A DNA stretch of 64,000 nt from Monilinia fructicola (lineage: Eukaryota; Ascomycota; Leotiomycetes; Helotiales; Sclerotiniaceae): NCBI GenBank assembly GCA_008692225.1, contig VICG01000006.1, positions 625,501-689,500 of the forward strand. The letters are read 5' to 3'. The notes under the pieces are model-generated. The model worked only from the letters and a program-made list of their open reading frames with translations, searched no databases and was not told the DNA's origin. Shown piece after piece: positions 13,878 through 24,429 of this stretch. A program made the translations under genes and the position numbers. Positions within the stretch are counted from its first letter, which is position 1; every line of letters starts with the position of its first letter.

Positions 13878-14252
13878 TTAAGTGATTGGGGTGCATGACT
13901 AGTTCGCTTTGGAAGTTTGGATACTGTTCCTAAATTGACGTTTTCTTTTCTGAAACTTTTTCGAGCTTTGGGGTGTTTTTCGTTAAATGCAACGACTTGG
14001 GTGCTTTCAGTACCAACAGATTTGCGTTTTTCAAGATCATCGAGGGAGGTTCTAATTTGAGGTATGCTTTCGAAGCTTGGATGATATGAGGATCTCACGT
14101 TTTAGTCTTTCAATTCTTTTCCTAGTCTTAGGAATCTCATCTGGTATATCTCTTCCTAAGCTCATACTTTATTCATATGCAGCCATTTCATTTTGTGCCA
14201 ATGCCATAATCCCATCCTGCAACGCCGTTGATGCTTTAAGCCCCCCCATACT
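13878..14252. other. Intergenic 3' flank between GNAT gene and RFA2
   Basis: 375 bp between convergent genes. I see no gene; it presumably carries both polyadenylation regions. Confidence 0.5.
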
Positions 14253-15299
14253 CTAGTACTCTAACACAGCCACGTCTCATCGTCGACCGTCGTATAAATA
14301 CAACCTTCTGACAATAACGCGTCTCCAGACTTGTACACCTCCGCGACCGGCATCCCAAGCTTCGCCCGCGATCACATTGACATGGAAACCCTCTCATTGT
14401 TGTGAGGCTCCGACTGCAACAAATTGAAAACTGCCCTCGCATTGCCCGTAATCGTCGCAGGCAACACTCTCCCGCCCACAGCTGCATTCCCAGCACCCGC
14501 ACTATTGCCTCCATACGAATCGACAAACATCCCATCGCCCCCTCCTTCTTCGCCGCCCCCGCCGCATCTATCGGGCCGCGTGTGAAGTATAAATGTACCA
14601 ATGTCGCTTCCAGCCCGTGATATGTAACTTCGTTCATGTCGGTAACGGGGCGGATGATATGGGCTCCCACATGTCGCTTGTCGTGGAATGACTTGAGGCG
14701 GCCCATACGTGTATGTATTGACCTTCTTGCGGGACGGGCTTTTGCGTTCTCGGGCTCAACTTCGTTGTCGATCCATTGCTTTACCTCTATGAGGCCCGTG
14801 CCGTCGTCGACTTTGTAGGTGTTGTTTGTGGTTTGGGTGGAGATGGAGTGCACTTGGCCGACGAACGAAAGCTGGGGGTGCGAGTGTTAGTTTTGATTTT
14901 GTCATGGGGCGTGACGATGGAGGGGACTTTGGGGGTGGCAGCGCCTACCTGAGTTACTTCCGAGCCATCGATCTTGAAATCTGCATCGGGGTGTGGTTGA
15001 ACGGCATCGAGGATCTGTTTGATGGTTACGGGGCGTAAAGTATCTTTGCCATATGTCTACGTAGTAATCAGTATAGCCGCACAAACGTCATGAGGAGAAA
15101 TGCGGACCTTGGATCCTCCAGGGCTATCTTGACTTCCTCCCTGCGATCCACCGTATCCTCCTTGAACAAATCCGCCGCCATCTGCCCCGCCTTGTGCGCC
15201 GTATGTGGTAGTGGAATAATTAGCTTGGTATCCGTAGTTGTTTGCTACAGGCTGATGAGTTTTAACGGTTAAAATGGTCTTGCGGGAATGCTTACACAT
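14253..15299 (-). CDS. RFA2: Replication protein A subunit 2 (RPA32-type), with four small indels
   Basis: The 32-kDa subunit of the RPA single-stranded-DNA-binding complex, acting in replication, repair and checkpoint signalling. Four exons: 15299..15296 (only ATGT), 15244..15108, 15056..14949 and 14871..14253, with introns of 51, 51 and 77 bp. The first junction makes MSNNYGYQ. A Gly/Ser-rich phospho-region (GGYGGSQGGSQDSPGG) follows, then the OB fold (LRPVTIKQIL, SFVGQVHSIS, YKVDDGTGLIEVKQW, LEATLVHLYFTRG). A winged-helix C-terminus ends ...TVDDETW-A-V-L-E-Y. The frame is broken four times in exon 4: a short C run at 14556-14560 (one base missing), a duplicated CT at 14391-14394, an extra base in 14365-14367, and one missing near 14270. 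Correcting all gives 288 aa, a whole-codon length. The first intron donor is GTAAGC and the second GTCCGC, the latter weak. Confidence 0.9.
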
Positions 15300-17996
15300 G
15301 ATTGATATTTTGAACTGTGGTGTTTGGGTATTGGGTTTGATGTATTGATAGCTTGTGAGATGGAAGACGCGTCGACCGCGACTGGAGAAAAAGTCGCGTA
15401 AAGAGGAAATTCGGATACAGTCATGTGACTGGTGATGCCCATCTGGATTGGCACCGATATTCTTCCACATCAAGTTGCTCTACAAAGGAGACATGGAGAT
15501 ATCCAGTTGGAGAAAGCATACACTCACTGAGCTATTAACTTGGGCGGATTCACCGTTCTATCTTTCTACATTAGTCTGGTGTCCCAGACGTTGTTGAACA
15601 ATTCTTGTTATCTCTCTGAGCCTTGGTGTGTGTAACTTATGGTAAATGAAAGACCAAGAGGCTTTTGACCGTTTGAGGACATTCTGACTCTTCACAAGGT
15701 TGAGAGTCGTATCCTGCGAACAGTATTCGAGATTGCTAGATCTATAAGCGGAGAAAAGCCATTCGTGTCTGATCTATGGAGGCTGCCATCGCGTCTTGTC
15801 ACTATCATATCTACTCAAGGCTCAATTGCATCAACAACGTTTCCTTCAGTCTATTGGCAAGCGTCATTGGAAATTCACCGCCATTCCATCGAATTCACTT
15901 GTCGCTGCCACAACCAATTACCGTTGACCTCAAGGATGTTTGTTGCATATCTTCAATATCGGATACATACCATGTGTCGGATACCCTTTGAGCCAGATTT
16001 TTCCTTCAATAGAAGTCTTGCACTATACATAGACTAAACAAGGATTGAATATGAGTATCTTCTATATTCATTTTGGATTGCTAGCTTTCAAAAGCTGGTG
16101 GCTCTTCCTTCACTTTAAAGTTAAAACCAATCTGAATGAGAAGTTTTCTGCCTTTTTTGTGTATTAAGGTTGAGAAAGGTGCAGTCATTCGAGGAACTTG
16201 AAGATATATAGCGTCATTGTTTTCAAGAGTTTCATCTTGTTCGAATGTGCAGATAGGCAATTGTCATGCACCATTTTATCACCAATTTACCTCTGCAGTG
16301 TCTGTCCGTACAAGGTGTTCGGATTATCAGAGATCATCGTTCAACTATTTCTATTGCTCACATACTATATTTGAGATCCTTCTTTACGGACAGTATTGAA
16401 CGTAAATATTGATCGATATCAAATGTTTAGAACCATTCCTAGCCTGGCCCGGAGGTCTGATATACATCTCATAATGTTGTTGAATTCTACTCAAGTAAGG
16501 TTGATCCATACTTATTACCTAGCCCCAGCTAAAAATAATTTTTATTACGATGATTTTCAATTGATCAGAGTACCTGGGTATTCACTTGTAGCCCAACACA
16601 ATCCAAAGTGTTGCCTCTGAAGCTACACTACATTGGCTCGGCAGTTTCAGTTATTCCAATCCAAGTTAGAGTATATCCTATAATTTTTGGATTTGAATAG
16701 GAATTTTGTAATATACCGTCAGCCAGGTCAGGATAAGTAGTCTTCCAATGACCGATTTCAATTGAAATATCTTAGTTTTAGTGTCGTCCGAGGTTTAGCA
16801 ACTAAAGGAGTTAATATATATCACCATGGAATCCTCTTTCTAAAGATGGACATAAGTCTTGACAGGTACCAAGCTAGTACGCTATTTGGCTTTCAACATG
16901 TTTCCGACTTGCTCTCCGAACTGATCAAACAACTACTCGGCATGAACGGAATTCAAAAGCCACAAAAAGCTAGTAAAGAAGGGCGTATCTTCGCTATCTT
17001 ATCTTCTATCGCTTAAATTGATCATCAGAAAGCAGAATGTGGGCTATGATACCTACTTACTACCTAAACTTTGGACTTTTTGCGCCGTGGATCTGCAGAA
17101 CTTAGAGAATACTTCATTGAAAAGTTCAAATATTATTTGTTTGGGTTATGCCTATAAGTCTTCAAGTCCTCTGTTGAAAAATGGCAACATATATAGCTGT
17201 AAAGGCGGTTCTCGGCCCAAGGTTAAGAATTACTGGAAACAACGCACTAGCATATAATATCAGAATCTAAATCACTTCGGCGTGAATATGAATAACTTTA
17301 GGTACTAACTGCGTTCCAACAGCTTTGTGCTCCAATATACACTTTCCAGGCTAATGCTCGATAATATAACGTTTTTTTCCTCCCTCTTGGGCACTCACGT
17401 ACGGGTAGATAATGATCAAGGCTTTAGAGAAGATTAAATCCCACGAGCTTCAACATTTCCCATAATTGCTTAACCAAGAGAAATTTGATTGTACTCATTC
17501 GGATTTCTTAGTTTCTCCTGTTCGTTTTGATGAGCATGCTAAGACTCTCACTCATTTGTAAACCTGCATATTCAACAAAAGGGACAAGACTCAAGCTATT
17601 TTCATGTACACGAGATACTTTGCTCATCATGAAATAAGTCCCTTTAGTCAACAAATTTTCAGAGGAAATACTCTCGTACTTCCCTTACAACATCTTAAAA
17701 ATACCATGGTGATCAAACACTCTTTTCGAAGCTAATGAGAAATTACAGGTATAATTTTCATTTTCTCTAATTATATTGACATCCTGGGTAGCAAAGCCCC
17801 TTGACTTAACAGTTGTTCTCATATCTCTTGCATCGAAATCCTTTAGCGACCATTATTATGGCAGGCAAATTTTTATAATTTTTGGAATCATGTCATGAAA
17901 TTCGAGAATTCATTCTTGATCCATCCCCCATTCTGGACACAATTTTACGGCTGAGATACTTTTCTATATCAACTTCGCATCACTATGCTTACGACC
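15300..17996. other. Gene-poor stretch, no supported gene
   Basis: 2.7 kb between RFA2 and the kinase gene. ORFs are 60-90 codons, scattered over all frames and without domain features; base composition is moderately AT-rich. It may include a decayed gene around 15770-17260, where several short + strand ORFs follow each other, but I could not join them into a recognisable protein. Confidence 0.4.
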
Positions 17997-20002
17997 TTAA
18001 GGAGATGGTACGTTGATCCTAGCTTCCTTCAACAGCTCCTGGTAAAGATTAGGTTTGTTTTTAATCAACTCCTTCAACCATTTTGCATGATCCTCATCAT
18101 ACCCTTCCTCCCATTCCTCCAATTTAATCCCGAACTTCAATTTCCTATCTTTCTCAACCCACATTAAGGCCGCCTCCCTATCCTGTGTCTCTTCTTCTTT
18201 TTGTGCGTCTTCTTGATCAAGATTATCTTCCCTTTCCCATTCTCCTGCTACTAACTCCGATATTCTGTTTTCGGGAAACTCATGCCTGAGAGTACTCTCT
18301 TGCAGGGGGTCTGTAATTGTCTAAACATGAGAGGTAGCCGTCGCATATACGATTCTTGAACATTCGTATACAGAGTACCCGAACTTGGCCTCTCATTCTT
18401 ATCCATTTCCAACGCAGTCCGAACGGTATCATTCAAAGCTGCACTATATAGGCACATTAAATTACCCACCCTTTTGGGATTCTTTTTCTCTCTCGATTCC
18501 CTCTCTATCCTGTCCTCGTCACTCTCTCCCCTTTTCTTTCCGTTTTCCCCAACCCCCTCCTCTTTGAAGGTAGGTTGCTTTCCCAACAACCCTAGCATAT
18601 ACATCATCACTCCCACGCTCCAAACATCCGTCTTCCCATCATACACATCATCCTCCGGTGGCTCCGCCCAAACAAATTCCATCTCATCCCCACTCATATT
18701 CAAACCTACCTCCTTTCGGCAAAAAGTACGCACCTCCAAAATCCCCAACCTTAACATCTGGATAACATCTCGTCCTAGGCTTTCCCACAGGCCACTTCAA
18801 AAAAACATTCGCGGGCGCCAAGTCCGCCGTCGTTACAAATGCCCTGTCTTGATGTTCCGCCAAGTCCCTATAATCCGGATGTTCGTTGTGCAAAAATGCA
18901 ACAGCACCAATCAACTGACTGAAAAACATGCCAGATGAATAGTTCCGGGGGATGTGCTCTTACAGGCACTTCTTTCATGGCTAAAAGCTTCTTGCCTCGA
19001 TGTGACCTTCCTACATTCGACTTTACTATTTCTCGATTTTTCTTCAAGGTGCGCTCCCATCTCGAGTACGACCGGGCATAGAATTCCATCACCGTTCCCA
19101 GATCCCCTCCATCGCAATACTCGTAGTAGCTCGCAAACATGACCAATCCCCTATCCGTAGGAGCTCCAACTTGACTCGTGAAATCTAAAAACGCCTCCAG
19201 AGCGCAGATGTTGGGATGTCCGGATTTGACATACTGGAGGTATGTGCGGTTTTCGCGATAATTTTTTGCGATGAGACTTCGCGCAGCTACTTCGGTTGGG
19301 GAACGTATGGTTGCTTCGGAAGAGGGCGTTATAGGCGGGGTATGGGCGAGGCGATCGAAGTCTTCTGGGGGTGTGCGAGGCGGGGCGCCGCGTTTGTTCC
19401 GAGAGGCACGCTGGTCGACGGTTTCGCTTTGGATCTTTACGGCGTAGCGGGTGTCGGTCGATGTGTTGTAGACGAGATCTAAGTAGAAGGTTAGACTTAT
19501 GATGTTATTATGATATCATCTTGTATTTTCCCATAATCTTAGGTGGATTATGAGCTCAGCCTGCCCGATAGTCTAATCGGGGTACCAAAATACACGCAAA
19601 AGCTTTTGTTTTCTAGAAATCTATTCATATTGTGATGCACTTGAATATTCCAAAATGGGTTGGACCTTCCAAACTGCCCACGAATCTCTCGCTATCGGGT
19701 GATAATCCAAGCTAATGGAAATCCCGAGTAAGGTCGCGCACAAAAACCCAGATCGAAATGTTGACATAAGGGGATCGAACGGGGAGAATTCTCCAAAATT
19801 AAAAGAATACATACAAACACTCCCGAACCCTCCAGCCCCAAGGATCCCCTCGAACACCTGTGTTTCGGGGTCGATCTTCGGATCGGCACGCCATTTGTTT
19901 CTCCGAATCTTTTTTGGGATTGGCCGCGAGGGAGCGGTAATAGTTCACCAGCCGGGTTTCTGCGTTTGCAATGTCGACATCGCTCATGGGCTTGGGAGGC
20001 AT
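17997..20002 (-). CDS. Atypical protein kinase, with four small indels
   Basis: Predicted Ser/Thr-type kinase of unrecognised subfamily. Exon 1 is 20002..19815; intron 19814..19479 (336 bp, GTATGT...TTAG); exon 2 is 19478..17997. After correction the product is 555 aa. Visible motifs: glycine loop GILGAGGFGSV, VAIK-type RYAVKIQ, hinge region EYCDGGDLGTVMEF, LIGAVAFLH, a catalytic loop reading TTADLAPANVF, DFG as VGDFGGAYFLP, an APE-like WAEPPEDD and a subdomain IX DVWSVGVMMYMLG. The tail is charged and coiled. Indels: A6 run 19910-19915 (+1), A5 run 18922-18926 (+1), CC at 18709-18710 (+1), G5 run 18305-18309 (-1). The catalytic Lys of HRDLKPxN is Ala and the His-Arg are Thr-Ala; Asp and Asn are kept. 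It could be a weak or scaffold kinase. Confidence 0.8.
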
Positions 20003-21182
20003 GGTGGGAGATTTGCCGGGAGTAGAGAATGGAAAGGTTGGTATGAAGGGAAGGGTGAGGAACTTGAAGCGTAGTTATTGAGATGATATGATGCGCAAGG
20101 AAGGTCAGATGTGATATTGAGAACTGATTGTGTAGATGAAAGTCTAGAGCGGAAAATTGCTTCTCTCCGACATGTAAAAGGTAATCAAAGTATGCCCTAA
20201 GAACAAATAAGGGGGGATGCTAGAAATTGGCTTTATGAGAGTCTACAATATTTATCACCTCTGAAGCGCTCATCTCTAATAGAGATTCGAAATAGGAATT
20301 CAAGACGGAGCCCTGGCTATCATGCTGAAAGAATAATAGACGATAGGTATCATCTTTGATAGCACCATAATATTCAGAGTAACATCACAAAGAAACAAAG
20401 AGATTTTGGACTTTCTTTCCGCATTTGAGGGTGAAAGGTTATAGGATTGATGTCTTTGTTGCATATCTTCTTTATTTTGACTGATGCACAACTTATACAA
20501 TTCAATACCGAAGTGTTCTCTGTACGGTATTTGGGGAGAATTTCATCATTCCATGGTAGAAACCAAAACCCCTAATTTCTAAGGTTTCGTCCAGAATTCG
20601 TCAAGTCTCTATCATTACCAGACACATTATCATATCGTTCAATGTTACTAATAGGCACTAGCCATAGAAAATGAGAAGAAGAAATGGAAGTTTAATGAAA
20701 GTTGACTCCCATGTTGTGTTATCTATTACATGCACCAGAAATACATAAAATACATTTTCTAAATCTGATCTTTCATTAGAAAAGTCATCAATAGTGTTCC
20801 CCTGGAAATTCCTTAGATTTCGCTTACCCATCTCTCCCTTTTCCAATCTCCTTTCTTCCAAAGAAGAGTGAAAGACACAACTGCAACTTGTATGTGATTT
20901 GAACTATCAATGCACCTTGATGTAGAGAGTGAAATTCCTTATTTGATCAAACCATCAGGAATTCATCACTGGCAATACAACGAACGGCATTGTGAAAAGC
21001 TGGTGATAAATGAGCCAGACCCGGCACTTCAGCGGGAAAAAACTTCTAAGCCACGTGATATGACCACAAAATTCTCCCCCTTTAACCCTCAAAAAAGAAA
21101 AAAGAAAAGCGGAAAAAGAGTAAGAAAAGAGCAAAAAAGGAGGACGAAAGCAAAAAGCTGAGAATGATAGAATCATTCTGGA
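20003..21182. other. Intergenic, no supported gene
   Basis: 1.2 kb upstream of the kinase gene on the minus strand. Short ORFs only. It holds the kinase promoter and a purine-rich GAAAAAAGAAAAG tract near 21095-21145. Confidence 0.45.
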
Positions 21183-21254
21183 TGGACTAGCGGCGAATCG
21201 AACGCCGGACCTCTCCCATGCTAAGGGAACATTATACCACTAAACCACAAGCCC
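21183..21254 (-). tRNA. tRNA-Ala (anticodon AGC)
   Basis: 72 nt without intron; the 5' end is at 21254 and the discriminator A at 21183. The anticodon loop is TTAGCAT inside a CCC/GGG stem, giving AGC (Ala). The T-arm is GGCG-TTCGATT-CGCC. The acceptor stem GGGCTTG/CTAGTCC contains the G3:U70 wobble that marks tRNA-Ala, which supports the call. One T6-T67 mismatch weakens the stem. A T5 run, a possible Pol III terminator, lies about 25 bp downstream at 21150-21155. Confidence 0.92.
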
Positions 21255-22954
21255 GTTTTTGTTGTGTGTGGGAAGTTAAAAAAAGATATATTTGTAATGG
21301 CAATGGTGGGGTAGATGAAGAATGGAAATATCAACTAGTGGCATTTTTGGAGAAAATGGATTATGTAAGTCAATGTTCACCCAAGTGGGTATTATGCGGA
21401 ACGACTAAGTCACCCAGGTCTTGGCAAGTAATACAGGAAGTTGAGGCAAACTTCTAGATCTGTTGAGTAAGAGACCGTGAGACATCCATCAGGGAGTCAT
21501 ATAACTATAGATGGGAGCTGTGTAAGCATCAAATTATGGTATAAAGTCCAAGTAATGACAGCAAGATAACACCAAGAATTTACATCAACATCACTTTTCA
21601 ATAGGGACATATATTCTCTTTGAATTAGCATCTAGAGCGAGCTTCTCTTTAGCAAGATTGCCTGTCTCAACTACAACATTGGGAATAGTCATAAAGTTTT
21701 AGAATCCAGAGGTAATTAGACGACACCGACGGCATTTGAGTCTAGGCTGCTGGTGATATATATTCTTCGCGAGAAAACTTGAGCGAACTCAAAAACCTCT
21801 CGAGGAATTGCACCTCGTTCATTCATTGCAAGACTTGTGGAAAGCTATACTTTTCCGAGATTGTCAATTATTTAAAATCATCGCAGTAAAAATGGTATGA
21901 TGACTCTTCTCCTCGCATAGCCCCAGGGGGGTTTCCTTCATCGAAAAGCTCAAGTTCGAGTTCGAATTGTAGACTCCGGCACTCCTCAAGCATCAATCAG
22001 ATAGACTACTGCGAGACAAGATTAAAGCATAATCATCTAATGATGTTAAAATTCAGAAACAAGATTGAGAAGCGATAATCTACCATGCTACGTATCCCAG
22101 ATATCTCTCCTTCAAGATCTAAAAAGGGCAGAAACATTCCCTACTATCCAACGCCCATCCCACCAATCATCAACGACTCATAATACATAATCATCCTCCT
22201 GCTCCTAACAGCACGATACATAATCCTTCCACGCTTCACTCCACCATCCACACACCCCACACAATACCCACACACTCTAAACCATCCCCATCCCCATCTC
22301 CATCCGCCAAAGCCACACCACTCATCTCAAACCGCCATCACCACCACAACATCACCACCCAACACCACCCAAACACCAACTAACTCTCCACACATCAATG
22401 AGAAGTGAATGTTGCCGAGTAGGTGGTTCATCGCCTAATCTCGGTTATGCACTAGAACCATCAGGCTCCTCTGCATGGATGCATATCCCCTGCACATCGC
22501 ACGTAGCCGAATGCTTCCATTTGATATTGTTTAGCACGCAGTCAGTATTGAGTTTTGTAGTAGTCGTGACTTACTGTGGGCGATATTAATCTTTGTATTG
22601 GTATCATGAGGGTGAGTGGGTGATTGCGAATTGCAATGTATGGCTCGGGGTATGATCGACGGTTCTACATGAATTAGCAACGAGACGAGGAATTTTCCCA
22701 TGTCGAGAGTGTGGATGGAGAAATGATAACGGAGACGGGAATGTTGAAAAAGGGTGATTCCGTGATATGGTGGAATCTTCGATTATATATACTTCATGAT
22801 ACTTGGAGTATCTCTTATGAATTCCCTTGGGCCAGTGATGGTGTAGTCCTGATAGATAGATAGATAGATAACCGCGCTGCTGTTCCACCAACGCCATCAT
22901 TACATATATTCCCCATTCTCATCAATCTGCATATTACATACATATCATGACATA
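21255..22954. other. Intergenic, no supported gene
   Basis: 1.7 kb with no supported coding region. From 22180 to 22390 the + strand is strongly C/A-rich (CCACACACC-type), giving low complexity rather than a gene. A GATA tetranucleotide run lies near 22853-22870. Confidence 0.5.
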
Positions 22955-24429
22955 CTACACCATATCCTTATCCAAATGCCTCATCCTCTCAATATATTCC
23001 ACCTGGACATCCGTCCTTAAACTTTCCTCATCATGCTGCCGAATCATTTCGAACTCCTCATTATATCTTTCCTCTGAACGCTCATTCCTACCCCCATTTA
23101 GATTTTCATTCCCCTCGTAGATTTTGCTCCCTCTCCCTAGAATCCCTTGTTCACTTCCAGCGCTCGCACTAGGTTGCATGTGCAAATTTGAAAAACGTCG
23201 GTTCTCCTGTGGACTATTCAAGCCACTCGAACTATGGCTCGACTTCGGATGCAAATTTGATGATTGTTTTCTGAATCCCCAGAGGATCGTGGTCTTTGAG
23301 GGTCATTGCTTGAATCGCGGTCGCTTGTGAAACCGATAATGTGCCAGCTGCGCAGAAGAGGGCGAAGAGTGGCGATTGATGCGGCAGTTATACCCAGGGA
23401 GAGTTCGATAGATGACCAGAGAAAGACAGGGCTAATAGAGTCTTTAATTGCGAAGCAATTGGTTAGCGTATGCAAAAGGAATAGGAAGATATTGCTAGTT
23501 TGATTTTGAGTGTCATCAGGAATCAACTTACACAATGGATCTGTGAGATTCTCAAAAGCTACCAAATACTTAAGGCGAACGATCGTAGCCGAGCTTGCAC
23601 TATAAAGAGACCCCTTTGTCAGTTCCTGATCCTCAAGGTGGCAAATTGCTTTCTTACACGATTCCCACACTTAAAATGGCCATAACTGAGATCTTCGACT
23701 GAGTGGTCATCTTGATATTCCACAACATGGGTATTGGCAAGAGCGAAAAAAACCAATCGAAGAAAATCGTCTCGGCAGAAATAGCATATGCGAAAGCCGT
23801 GATGAGGCTAGGTTCTAAGCATTTTCCCTGGACCAACGGATTCCATACCGCCTCTAACGGTCTGCACTGTAAACAAACTACTATGAATGTTAAAAGTGCC
23901 CACACCCATAATATAGCAATGCTATACCAGATGAGATATTTGTAGAAGGGCTTGACAGATGTGATGCGAAGTAGAAGGAGCCCGACGCTCGTCTTGATTA
24001 CGACCGTGCAAAAAATATAAATAAGTTCGAGGACAACTTCGTACTGGGCTTGTTAATATCATTCTATTCGTTGAAAATAAACATGGAGTACAGGTAATGA
24101 TATATACCTTTGCACCATTAATCAACTGATTGTAATTGAGGTTTTTCGCGTGCACCCCGATTCCATAATGAATTCCCGTATATCCAATACCTGATGCGGC
24201 TGTAAACAAAAACTGTAAGTTTGGTCAGCCTAGATTTCCTTGAAAAGTCCCAATGCTTTCAATCTATCCATCCAAATTTACTCACCAAGGCCAAAACCAT
24301 CCAATAGTCATCACTTCCAAAAGTTCTCGAAACAAATATCCTCACGTAACATCTCAACCCAACACTCAACCATGTAATAAACATCCCCAGAGTTATTACG
24401 ACAAAGTCGCTTATCTGACGCTCCTCCAT
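22955..24429 (-). CDS. Pth11-like integral membrane protein (fungal rhodopsin-domain / DUF-type GPCR family)
   Basis: Seven-helix plasma-membrane protein of the Pth11-related family, typically involved in surface or nutrient sensing in filamentous fungi. Exons: 24429..24286, 24212..24108, 24043..23658, 23599..23532 and 23441..22955, all with GT-AG introns of 58-90 bp and consistent phases. Family landmarks: YVRIFVSRTFGSDDYWMV (the D-D-Y/W motif), ASGIGYTGIHYGIGVH, YIFCTVVIKTSVGLLLLRI, a CRPLEAVWNP segment with the conserved Cys, DWFFSLLPIPMLWNIKM, and ELSLGITAASIATLRPL at TM7. The last exon either stops early at 23218 (308 aa) or, if one base is missing from the AAA/TTT run at 23256-23258, continues to 22955 (396 aa) with a charged cytosolic tail (SSHSSSGLNSPQENRR). 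The longer form looks more protein-like. The ligand is unknown. Confidence 0.85.

Noticed and set aside
18925..18970. Possible 45-bp intron in the kinase (GTAAGA...TTTTCAG)
   Set aside because: Splicing it out would delete the PELFIWHVF segment typical of kinase helix E; an extra A/T in the 5-base run explains the frame change better.
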